A stretch of DNA of 33,502 nt from a virus. Shown one piece after another: positions 20,507-26,888 of this stretch (within the stretch, counting starts at the first letter, position 1; the number at the start of each line of letters is the position of its first letter). The DNA is taken from positions 1 to 33,502 of IMG/VR virus record IMGVR_UViG_3300025769_000439, one strand, 5' to 3'. The notes below the pieces were generated by a model, which saw nothing but the letters and a program-made list of their open reading frames with translations, made no database searches and was not told the DNA's origin. A program made the translations under genes and the position numbers.

Positions 20507-22207
20507 TCATTTATTCAACTTTTTAGCAATCATCCTATTCAAATTTTCAGTCAGTTCAAGATCGGCGACCTGTGACCAGTCGGTATCTTCTTTTTGCGGT
20601 TTGACATTAATATCTATAGAATGTTTTTGGCCTTGCGGCTGAGGTTCCGGTTCGGGTTCCGCTTCGGGTTCCTGTTCAGGTGGCGCTTCTTCTTCTTTTG
20701 GTGTTTCTTGCATAATCTGCTTTTTCATTTCTTCAATATCATCATCGGAAAGTCTCAGAACATTTTTCATCACCCATTCTTGGCTGAAGTATTGTCCAAC
20801 ATAGTTCTGAATGACATCCATGTTCTGTAGTCTTTCACGAAGCAATTCAGCCTCTTTCAGTTCCGTAAAGTGATTGTCACGATCATATTCAAAAAATAAA
20901 TCGCCGTTTAGATCATTCCAATCTTCCTCGGTCACGATATTTTTGAGTATCAACTGTCGCTTCAAGCATTCCTTGAATACGAGAGAAAATCTTTTTCTAA
21001 GACGATCAACAAATTTCTGGAACTTCAATTCATCTCTTGTGATTTCATTTGATCTACCAAGAGAGAAGTTTGTTTCTGGTTCCATTCTTGAGATAGGAAC
21101 ACCAAGAGATTTATACAGTTTCTTTTGAAAGAAAATGACATCATCTATTTGCCCAAGATTATCGCCACCCGGCAATGAAGAAACTTCAGTTCCGCGGCCG
21201 CCTTCTCTTCTCGGCATCCAGAAATCTTCTGTCATTGCCATAAACTTACGGTCGTCTTTTATCTCGCCTGTACTCGCATCGTATACCAACTTATTGCGAT
21301 ACCGAGCCATGATACCTTTCATGTACTCTTCTGCTTTGCCTTTAGGCAAGTTGCCAACATCTACATAGAAAATTCTTCTTTCAGGCGCTCTTGCCAATCT
21401 GTACAAAACAAGAGAATCTTCCATCATTCTAAGTTGGTTTGTTGGTTTCAATGCTTTGTGAAGATACGAAATCACAGTCTTCATATTCTCATCAAGTAAT
21501 CCTGATGTAGTATAGAGAATCGCATCTTTTGAAATTTTGACACCCCCAGCAGCAATAGGTGCCGAAATCAATTTGTTATTTGTGGCAACCTTATCTTGAT
21601 ATATGAAGAATTCTTCTTCTTTATCAATGATCGGCGCACCAGTTCTTTCATCTCTTTTTCTTGTGATATTTTTGATTTTACGAAGTTTAGATGTGTCGAT
21701 TGGACGAATTTCTTGAATACCCTTCTTGGGATTCTTTTCATCTACAATCAATTGAAAACAAATTCTTCCATCAATATACCATCTCCGAAAAATGTCATGA
21801 CCTAAATCGGAGAATTTCAACATATTCAATATGTCATCAAATTCGTCTTTTATCTTTTTCTTTATGGAATCCGAAATTTTTACATCATCCATATTCAGTT
21901 CTAAACCAAACCCAGATTCCGTACCGACAATAGATTCGTTCACAATGTCTTCAATTGCCATATCGACTTCTGGATAGAGAGCAATTCCTCTATATCGCAT
22001 AATCAACTGATAGTTATCTTTTGCGGAGTTTCCATCAATATCAACATATTGACCAAAATGCGCCCCGGCAGCGGTCATGTAACCAGGACCGTCTTCGTCT
22101 ACTTTTGGTACAATCGCTTTTAAATTCGGATCTTCTTTGGTTTTTCTCTTGATTTCAAAACCAAATATCGAAAAACCATCACTTTTTTGTGTATCTTGTT
22201 CCGCCAT
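20507..22207 (-). CDS. 20: Portal vertex protein gp20
   Basis: The 566 aa fit the size of T4 gp20 (524 aa). Conserved stretches: [75 protein letters not shown] (here LRMMEDSL), [40 protein letters not shown], and [23 protein letters not shown]. It forms the dodecameric ring at the unique head vertex through which DNA is packaged and to which the neck attaches. The C-terminus carries an extra Pro/Glu-rich linker ([20 protein letters not shown]) before a short final helix, an unusual feature. Confidence 0.97.
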   Translation of the reverse strand: MAEQDTQKSDGFSIFGFEIKRKTKEDPNLKAIVPKVDEDGPGYMTAAGAHFGQYVDIDGNSAKDNYQLIMRYRGIALYPEVDMAIEDIVNESIVGTESGFGLELNMDDVKISDSIKKKIKDEFDDILNMLKFSDLGHDIFRRWYIDGRICFQLIVDEKNPKKGIQEIRPIDTSKLRKIKNITRKRDERTGAPIIDKEEEFFIYQDKVATNNKLISAPIAAGGVKISKDAILYTTSGLLDENMKTVISYLHKALKPTNQLRMMEDSLVLYRLARAPERRIFYVDVGNLPKGKAEEYMKGIMARYRNKLVYDASTGEIKDDRKFMAMTEDFWMPRREGGRGTEVSSLPGGDNLGQIDDVIFFQKKLYKSLGVPISRMEPETNFSLGRSNEITRDELKFQKFVDRLRKRFSLVFKECLKRQLILKNIVTEEDWNDLNGDLFFEYDRDNHFTELKEAELLRERLQNMDVIQNYVGQYFSQEWVMKNVLRLSDDDIEEMKKQIMQETPKEEEAPPEQEPEAEPEPEPQPQGQKHSIDINVKPQKEDTDWSQVADLELTENLNRMIAKKLNK

Positions 22208-22232
22208 GTCTAGCCTTCATGTAAGTAATAAT

Positions 22233-22258
22233 GACTAGGAGAGTTTCCCCTCCTAGTC
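22233..22258 (-). terminator. Hairpin between gp19 and gp20
   Basis: 9-bp perfect stem GACTAGGAG/CTCCTAGTC (22233-22241 with 22250-22258), 8-nt loop. On the minus strand it lies 16 nt past the gp19 stop and is followed by ATTATTACTT, only moderately T-rich. It is probably a partial terminator or a 3'-end stabiliser that sets the gp19:gp20 ratio. Confidence 0.6.
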
Positions 22259-22273
22259 TTATTTAGTCATGTT

Positions 22274-22804
22274 TTATGTTGTGATTGCCACATCTTCCCA
22301 GTACTGGACAGCAAGTGTTGTCTGGAATCTTTCAATAGTGTCTTGATCACCATATGAAACTTCAATAGCACTTACCGCAATAGGGAATGTTCCTCTGAAG
22401 TCATATCTTTTGATGGAAGAACCATCTTTATCAAGTTGCTCAATAAACATGTCCACCATATAAGATGCAGGATTCGTCAAACCAGTATTTGCTGAGTGAG
22501 CATTGATTGTGTTCATCCAGCGTTCAAAGGAGTTCCGAATTTTGAAGTCTGTATCGTTAATAATATTAACGGTCCAGTCATCAAATGTACGATCACCAGC
22601 AATTTTCAGGATACGACCCCGAAAAGGCACAGGAATCATACCAATGGTAGACCCAGGTAACTGTGCGGCTTCGCACATGAAAGATGTGAGTTCAACATCA
22701 CCACCCGCAAAGAGTGGAAAGTTGAGTGTTGCTTTGAAGAGGTTTGAACGTGCGCCACCCCCCTTCAGTTTTGCTTTGAAATCGTCAATACCTAAAACAG
22801 CCAT
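22274..22804 (-). CDS. 19: Tail tube protein gp19
   Basis: The 176 aa compare with 163 in T4 and lie between sheath and portal genes as in T4. Typical family features: FKATLNFPLFAGGDVELTSFMCEAAQLPGSTIGMIPVPFRGRILKIAGDRTFDDWTVNIINDTDFKIRNSFERWMN, and then a C-terminal FRGTFPIAVSAIEVSYGDQDTIERFQTTLAVQYWE. Hexamers stack to form the inner tail tube through which DNA is ejected. RBS AAGGAG. It is separated from gp18 by 14 nt. Confidence 0.96.
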   Translation of the reverse strand: MAVLGIDDFKAKLKGGGARSNLFKATLNFPLFAGGDVELTSFMCEAAQLPGSTIGMIPVPFRGRILKIAGDRTFDDWTVNIINDTDFKIRNSFERWMNTINAHSANTGLTNPASYMVDMFIEQLDKDGSSIKRYDFRGTFPIAVSAIEVSYGDQDTIERFQTTLAVQYWEDVAITT

Positions 22805-22818
22805 CTGTTATCTCCTTA

Positions 22819-24546
22819 TTATACTGTGCCAACAACTTCGTTGAAATCCACACCAGTGCGAACAGCAACGAAATTGAGGGTGACATAGTTGATTGATCTC
22901 GCTGGCTTGATGTAGATATCAGCAACGAACTCATTTCTATCTATAACAGCGGCGGTGTTGTTTGACGCATCACACACAACGCGGAAGTCAGTGATACCAC
23001 GACGACCTTTGACTTCTCTTAAAAGAGGTTCAACAATGTTCACAAATTCGGCACGGGTGAATTCATCGTTGAATTCAAACATGACCGATCTTGCGGCAAT
23101 TGCGATTGATCTTTCAAGAACAAGGAACAGACGGCGCACATTGATTCTATCAAATGCGGATGGTCTGCGTAGATGTGTCTTATCACCATAAAGCATCAGA
23201 CCTTCGCCAGGAATATTGGCGATTGGGTTGATACCTGCTTTATAGAGTGTGTCTCTATTTGCTTTTGTTGGCGAATATGTCAATGCTGTTACACCAAGAT
23301 AGTTACCTCTTCTCGCGCCTGCTGGTGAGAACCAAGGAGCAGAAGAAAGATCAGATAGTGCCATAACACCAGCAGTTGATGATGCCGCCGGAATGTGGAT
23401 ATACTGATCATTATATTTGTCGTATATTTTGAAGTAAGCATTATCCATGAACAGATACGACGAGTTCGTAAATGTGTTCGCGGTTGTTACAGCATCGGCA
23501 ACTGGAGTTGCGCCATTGACGATATCCGATCTTGCGGGTGATGCTACAACAACGCAGTCTTTGCGAGTCGATCCGGCAATCGCGATAAGATCATTGACAA
23601 CGGTTGTTTGATTCGCTCTTGATGACATACCAGGCGCAATCAAGAAATCCACCTGAATATTGTCAACATCTTCAAACTCGTCAAACCCTGTCGCATATTC
23701 TGACGTGGTAAGAGTTCCTGAGTTCACACCACCTTGCATGGTGAATGTTTGAACAGCGCCACCCGAGAATATGAAGTTGTCTCCGGAATCCGCATCAGTA
23801 CCAGCAAGAGCATCAAACTTTGATTGGTTACCAAAACCGGCCATCCAAATGTAACGTGAACGGCCATTGATAACATCTTTGATGTAGTTTGTGGAACCAT
23901 CAGTATTCTTTGCGTTTTTAGCAAGAGAAACGAATGGATATCTTTCGAGAATGGTACCAACAGTACCAGTCATTTTACCAGTTCTGTCAACGACGATAAC
24001 ATGTGCTTCGTCATTGGTAGCACTTCTATTTGAAGCGTATGTGGATGTACCGGGCGCCGAATCAAATTCATTCACATAGGTCCACGCATCAAACGCAGTA
24101 CCGGCTGAGTCAACTGGGCAAACTTCAATTTTAATTGCGTTGCCGAGTTCGCCCGGATATTTTGAAATAAATGTATGATTGTCACTATCAAGTGCGGTCA
24201 CTTGAGTGTCAAAATGATCCCGTTCCCGTACAGTTGGTGCTGAAGCAGCATCGGAATCATAAGAGTTTTTGGCCGCTGAAGTCGCTTCTCTCACGACCTG
24301 TAGACTGCCTGAGTATTTCAGGAAGTAAGCAGCCGAATGGAAATCTATAGTGTTATCTGAATCTGGTGCGCCAAAAGTAGTAACCAATTCGTTTTCGTTT
24401 GCAATAAGAACAGGATCTCTCACTGGACCCCAACTAAAATCGCCAACAAAAGCGCCTGTGGTTGACTGAACATTCGGTGCTACACCAGTTAAATCGATCT
24501 CCTTGAACGTTACCGCTGGAGATTCTGATGGAGTGAATAATGCCAT
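22819..24546 (-). CDS. 18: Tail sheath protein gp18
   Basis: The 575 aa compare with 659 in T4. The N-terminus SPAVTFKEIDLTGVAPNVQSTTGAFVG...WGPV is diagnostic of contractile sheath proteins. So is the C-terminal core GDKTHLRRPSAFDRINVRRLFLVLERSIAIAARSVMFEFND..TRAEFVNIVEPLLREVKGRRGITDFRVVCD. Sheath subunits interlock around the tube and contract at infection. It is the first gene of the 18-19-20 transcription block and has a TATAAATA late box 60 nt upstream. Confidence 0.97.
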   Translation of the reverse strand: MALFTPSESPAVTFKEIDLTGVAPNVQSTTGAFVGDFSWGPVRDPVLIANENELVTTFGAPDSDNTIDFHSAAYFLKYSGSLQVVREATSAAKNSYDSDAASAPTVRERDHFDTQVTALDSDNHTFISKYPGELGNAIKIEVCPVDSAGTAFDAWTYVNEFDSAPGTSTYASNRSATNDEAHVIVVDRTGKMTGTVGTILERYPFVSLAKNAKNTDGSTNYIKDVINGRSRYIWMAGFGNQSKFDALAGTDADSGDNFIFSGGAVQTFTMQGGVNSGTLTTSEYATGFDEFEDVDNIQVDFLIAPGMSSRANQTTVVNDLIAIAGSTRKDCVVVASPARSDIVNGATPVADAVTTANTFTNSSYLFMDNAYFKIYDKYNDQYIHIPAASSTAGVMALSDLSSAPWFSPAGARRGNYLGVTALTYSPTKANRDTLYKAGINPIANIPGEGLMLYGDKTHLRRPSAFDRINVRRLFLVLERSIAIAARSVMFEFNDEFTRAEFVNIVEPLLREVKGRRGITDFRVVCDASNNTAAVIDRNEFVADIYIKPARSINYVTLNFVAVRTGVDFNEVVGTV

Positions 24547-24606
24547 GAGTCTACCTCTCTTATAGAGTTATTGATATGTTATCATAATACGAATAATCAT
24601 TATTTC

Positions 24607-24614
24607 TATTTATA
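24607..24614 (-). promoter_or_regulatory. T4-type late promoter upstream of gp18
   Basis: Minus-strand TATAAATA, a perfect late consensus, 60 nt before the gp18 start in the intergenic region 24547-24685. The same gap holds the divergent early promoter copy 2 on the plus strand, with 19 nt between the two elements. Confidence 0.8.
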
Positions 24615-24633
24615 AAAAAATGCTTTTTAGCAC

Positions 24634-24662
24634 TTGACAAACCACTTTCGAATGCTTATATT
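24634..24662 (+). promoter_or_regulatory. Early sigma70-type promoter, copy 2
   Basis: TTGACA (24634-24639), 17 nt, TATATT (24657-24662). The stretch ACTTTCGAATGCTTATATTGA is shared almost exactly with copy 1, and GTATGTAAGAGAGAGAATC follows. It drives the first metallopeptidase-like gene at 24686. Confidence 0.9.
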
Positions 24663-24685
24663 GAGTATGTAAGAGAGAGAATCAT

Positions 24686-25114
24686 ATGAACTATGTAGAA
24701 ATCATGAATGGCGCCCAATGGATGAAAATCCTTACTGAGCGTGTCATTTATCATTGCATCGAAGAACTAATGCCTCGGATGCGGACTCTCGACATTACGG
24801 TTGAATTCAGTTCCGACATGGGCGAAACGGCCGGTGCTGTTCTTGAAATCGACAAGCGCATGTTTGAAATCGAACTGTCGGAGTTTCTGGGTTTTGATGA
24901 ACTGATCAAAACTGTTTGTCACGAAATGGTTCACGTCAAGCAGTATGCACGTGGCGAAATGAAGGCCGAAAGTATCGGTGCCGTTCTGTGGAGGAACGAA
25001 GAAGTTGCTTCTGATCCCGCAAACTACTATGAGTTTCCTTGGGAAGTCGAAGCATACGAGATGGAAGTGATTCTTTTCGAATCTTTTTTGAAAAAATATC
25101 CCGGATGCTCTTGA
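24686..25114 (+). CDS. Zincin-type metallopeptidase-like early protein (HExxH)
   Basis: The 142-aa product carries VCHEMVHVKQYARGE, an HExxH zinc-binding and catalytic motif (H79, E80, H83). It is followed ~37 residues later by FPWEVEAYEMEV, whose Glu (E120 or E122) is in the right place for the third ligand of a gluzincin/SprT-like minimal domain. The N-terminal strand (LDITVEFSSDM) supports that fold. The leader GTAAGAGAGAGAATCAT supplies the RBS. Its target is unknown; phage-encoded early zincins could act on host regulators. Its stop TGA is part of the -35 box of promoter copy 3. Confidence 0.7.
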   Translation: MNYVEIMNGAQWMKILTERVIYHCIEELMPRMRTLDITVEFSSDMGETAGAVLEIDKRMFEIELSEFLGFDELIKTVCHEMVHVKQYARGEMKAESIGAVLWRNEEVASDPANYYEFPWEVEAYEMEVILFESFLKKYPGCS

Positions 25115-25139
25115 CATTTGATTCAAGAGTGCTTATATT
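25111..25139 (+). promoter_or_regulatory. Early sigma70-type promoter, copy 3
   Basis: TTGACA (25111-25116), 17 nt, TATATT (25134-25139), then AAGTATGTAAGAGAAAGAGAG. The -35 box contains the stop codon of the preceding gene (25112-25114), so gene and promoter are packed without a gap. It drives the 25165 gene. Confidence 0.9.
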
Positions 25140-25164
25140 AAGTATGTAAGAGAAAGAGAGAATC

Positions 25165-25395
25165 ATGTCCAACTGGAATCTGAAAGTTTACGACTTCATC
25201 AACGGCAAGAAAATTCTTGTTGCCCATGCCAATGGTTTGAATGACAAACTTGAGCGGTACTGGCGGAACTACTACCATGCTGAAGGTCACGCATGGATCG
25301 AATCACAGAACATGGATATCGTAGAAGAACAAATGATTCTTGATCTACACCTTGCCGACTCGGATGGTTATGCGTGTAATCAGATTATGATGTAA
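25165..25395 (+). CDS. Hypothetical early protein (76 aa)
   Basis: A single gene behind promoter copy 3. The 76-aa product begins MSNWNLKVYDFINGKKILVAHANG, a beta-hairpin-like opening. It continues with a Trp/His-rich helix (DKLERYWRNYYHAEGHAWIESQN) and an acidic helix ending in ADSDGYACNQIMM. It shows no motif that I can assign. Its GC-richer composition than the late genes matches the other early-island genes. RBS-like GAGAG before the ATG. Confidence 0.6.
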   Translation: MSNWNLKVYDFINGKKILVAHANGLNDKLERYWRNYYHAEGHAWIESQNMDIVEEQMILDLHLADSDGYACNQIMM

Positions 25396-25414
25396 AAAAA
25401 GTTCCTTCACCCTC

Positions 25415-25443
25415 TTGACATTTGGTCTCGCAATGCTTATATT
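25415..25443 (+). promoter_or_regulatory. Early sigma70-type promoter, copy 4
   Basis: TTGACA (25415-25420), 17 nt, TATATT (25438-25443), then AAGTATGTAAGAGAGAGAAAG. Copy 4 shares CTCTTGACATTTG and GCTTATATTAAGTATGTAAGAGA with copy 3. It drives the run of coupled genes from 25476 to 26888. Confidence 0.9.
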
Positions 25444-25475
25444 AAGTATGTAAGAGAGAGAAAGAGAGAATCACC

Positions 25476-25688
25476 ATGAGCATGATGACCTTCAATGAAT
25501 ACAATGAATCGACTAACTCTCTGAAACCGGTTATGATCCATAAGACCTTCCAAGGTTATATGGTCTTCACTCCGAAAGGTCGGTTGGATGATGATTTCAC
25601 CTCTGCTGGTCCGTTTGTTAGTTTTGATGCGGCTCGGCGGAACGCAGAAATGAACGTAGGAATGAAAATGAACTGGGGAGACTTCTAA
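25476..25688 (+). CDS. Hypothetical early protein (70 aa)
   Basis: First gene after promoter copy 4. The 70-aa product MSMMTFNEYNESTNSLKPV... has a small beta-rich core (GYMVFTPKGRLDDDFTSAGPFVSFDAARRNAEMN) of the kind seen in single-domain antirestriction or host-takeover peptides, but no family is recognised. The C-terminus MNWGDF is encoded by a 24-nt sequence that recurs exactly at the end of the next frame. The stop overlaps the expected start of that frame (TAATC). Confidence 0.6.
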   Translation: MSMMTFNEYNESTNSLKPVMIHKTFQGYMVFTPKGRLDDDFTSAGPFVSFDAARRNAEMNVGMKMNWGDF

Positions 25689-25689
25689 T
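25666..25689 (+). repeat. 24-nt direct repeat, copy a (gene end encoding MNWGDF)
   Basis: AA ATGAACTGGGGAGACTT CTAAT, 24 nt, is identical to 25830-25853. Both copies end a gene with MNWGDF-stop and both place TAAT at the junction with the next frame (TAATC here, TAATG in copy b). Confidence 0.85.
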
Positions 25690-25852
25690 CAAAAACTCAC
25701 AAGAACTTAATGAACTTGGCTGGAGCATTTACCGGTCGAATAACTGGATCGCTCGCCATCGTGAGACCGGTAAAAAAATCACTGCTGATACTCACCTCAC
25801 TCTTCTTCATCTTGTGAATTACGAAGAAGAAATGAACTGGGGAGACTTCTAA
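25688..25852 (+). CDS. Coding frame with no standard start codon (54 codons, ATC at the start position)
   Basis: The frame from 25688 reads (I)KNSQELNELGWSIYRSNNWIARHRETGKKITADTHL..., a clearly protein-like product ending YEEEMNWGDF, but it contains no ATG, GTG or TTG before the end of the upstream gene. The position where this operon would place a TAATG overlap has TAATC. Either translation initiates at ATC (or CTG 25673) by coupling, or a start codon was lost and the gene is silent, or the base is a sequencing error. A 35-codon ATG frame at 25710 overlaps it but looks less protein-like. The next gene starts in its stop (TAATG). Confidence 0.5.
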   Translation: MKNSQELNELGWSIYRSNNWIARHRETGKKITADTHLTLLHLVNYEEEMNWGDF

Positions 25853-25853
25853 T
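25830..25853 (+). repeat. 24-nt direct repeat, copy b
   Basis: Identical to 25666-25689 and again encodes a terminal MNWGDF. The T at 25853 is the middle base of the next gene's ATG. The 164-nt spacing equals the length of the intervening frame, so unequal exchange between the copies would delete exactly that gene. Confidence 0.85.
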
Positions 25854-26514
25854 GCTCGTCTACACCGCCGAACAGAAAGAACTCGTTTCTCGGTTGAAAA
25901 CCGACTATGGTTGGGATCACGATACGATTCGTGCGTATCTCAACTATCTAGGTAAGATGAAGAACAAACTTGCCCTTTCTAATAAAGGCAAGACCGCGCA
26001 TACCGATTCTCAACGGTCGAAAGTCTACAGAGCCGAATGGTCGTTTGAGCGTAAAAACTTCGAATCCATTCACAGGTTTTCGTCAATCAAAGAAGCGATT
26101 GCTTATGCCAACAAAGTCGTGAAGTCGGCAACATGGCAGAAAGTCAAAGGTCCTATCGGAAATGATATTCGGACTCTTGAAGTTCGCGCTCGGAAGATTG
26201 GTTCGCGCCTTGCCGGTCGCGCTTATTGGAACGGCATAATCGAACTGAACCCTGAGGTTGGTTTCAACGAATACACTTTGCTTCACGAACTTGCTCATAG
26301 TGCTGGTTATATGCACCACGATGGTTCGTTTGTTGAATGCTTGCTGAAACTAGTTTCCCGGTTCATGGGACCCAATCTCGCCAAGGAACTCAAGTCGGAA
26401 TTCAAGAACAAGAAAGTGAAACTCAAAGTTCCTACTCCGAAAATCAAGATACCTGATGAATGGATCGTTGGTTATGAACGGATGAAAAAAGCGCGGGAAG
26501 CAAAAGGAGAATGA
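25852..26514 (+). CDS. Putative metallopeptidase of the TIGR04338 type
   Basis: The 220 aa have AYWNGIIELNPEVGFNEYTLLHELAHSAGYMHHDGSFVECLLKLVSRFMGP. This includes HELAH (H145, E146, H149) and a downstream HHDGSF (H155/H156, D157) that can supply the third zinc ligand, in the HExxHxxGx(6-8)H style of metzincin-like minimal zincins. I recall this combination, with the 'GRAYWNG' strand and 'F...LL.L..R..G' helix, from the putative metallohydrolase family TIGR04338 of phages and actinobacteria. The N-terminal ~100 residues are a basic separate region. The C-terminal KKVKLKVPTPKIKIP tail may contact nucleic acid or a partner. Substrate unknown. Confidence 0.75.
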   Translation: MLVYTAEQKELVSRLKTDYGWDHDTIRAYLNYLGKMKNKLALSNKGKTAHTDSQRSKVYRAEWSFERKNFESIHRFSSIKEAIAYANKVVKSATWQKVKGPIGNDIRTLEVRARKIGSRLAGRAYWNGIIELNPEVGFNEYTLLHELAHSAGYMHHDGSFVECLLKLVSRFMGPNLAKELKSEFKNKKVKLKVPTPKIKIPDEWIVGYERMKKAREAKGE

Positions 26515-26736
26515 ATGACTATCGTTTCTAAAGAATCAAATCAAATAGCAGAACACGGATCACCACAAGATCGCGGCAGTGCTGACCGGTATTACGGTCG
26601 TCGGTATGATCCTCATTGGTGGCCTGAAGGAACTGGTAAGGGGGTTCGGGTCGAAGCAGTCGATATGACTACCGAAGAACTACAAGAATATCGGTATGGA
26701 TTTGATACTGAAGAGGACCGCAAACATTGGGAATAA
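26515..26736 (+). CDS. Small conserved phage protein (HGSPQDRGSADRYYGR type)
   Basis: The 73-aa product contains HGSPQDRGSADRYYGRRYDPHWWPEG, followed by VEAVDMTTEELQEYRYGFDTEEDRKHW. This two-part signature (GSPxDRGxADxYYGR..xPH, then MTxEExxxYxxGYxxxExxxxW) is one I recall from short proteins in very diverse phages, with no known function. The aromatic, charged character suggests a compact protein-binding module. It starts directly after the metallopeptidase stop, with AAGGAGA as RBS, and its last 10 nt overlap the zinc-ribbon frame. Confidence 0.75.
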   Translation: MTIVSKESNQIAEHGSPQDRGSADRYYGRRYDPHWWPEGTGKGVRVEAVDMTTEELQEYRYGFDTEEDRKHWE

Positions 26737-26888
26737 AAACTTCAGTAGAATATATTTTTCATTATACATGTTCAGAATGTCTTGGTTGGTGGAGCATCGC
26801 AAGTCAAGAGAAATATAAACCCGATAAAATGTTCTGCCCACATTGTGGAGTAAAACATATTGAAATAACTACCAAGGATTATCAATAA
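26727..26888 (+). CDS. Zinc-ribbon protein (53 aa, TTG start)
   Basis: The frame begins at TTG 26727 inside the end of the previous gene and reads GIKTSVEYIFHYTCSECLGWWSIASQEKY... MFCPHCGVKHIEI. Two Cys pairs, CSEC and CPHC, ~24 residues apart make a rubredoxin-like zinc ribbon. I recall similar 'Y.C..C..WWSI......YCPHCG' proteins in T4-like phages. It could bind nucleic acid or RNA polymerase. No ATG or GTG lies before the motifs, so TTG is the likely start. Its 3' end overlaps the terminase gene on the other strand by 20 nt. Confidence 0.65.
   Translation: MGIKTSVEYIFHYTCSECLGWWSIASQEKYKPDKMFCPHCGVKHIEITTKDYQ

Noticed and set aside
25710-25817. 35-codon ATG frame inside the early island
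   Set aside because: Its hydrophobic product appears to be a shadow of the better protein-like frame at 25688-25852.
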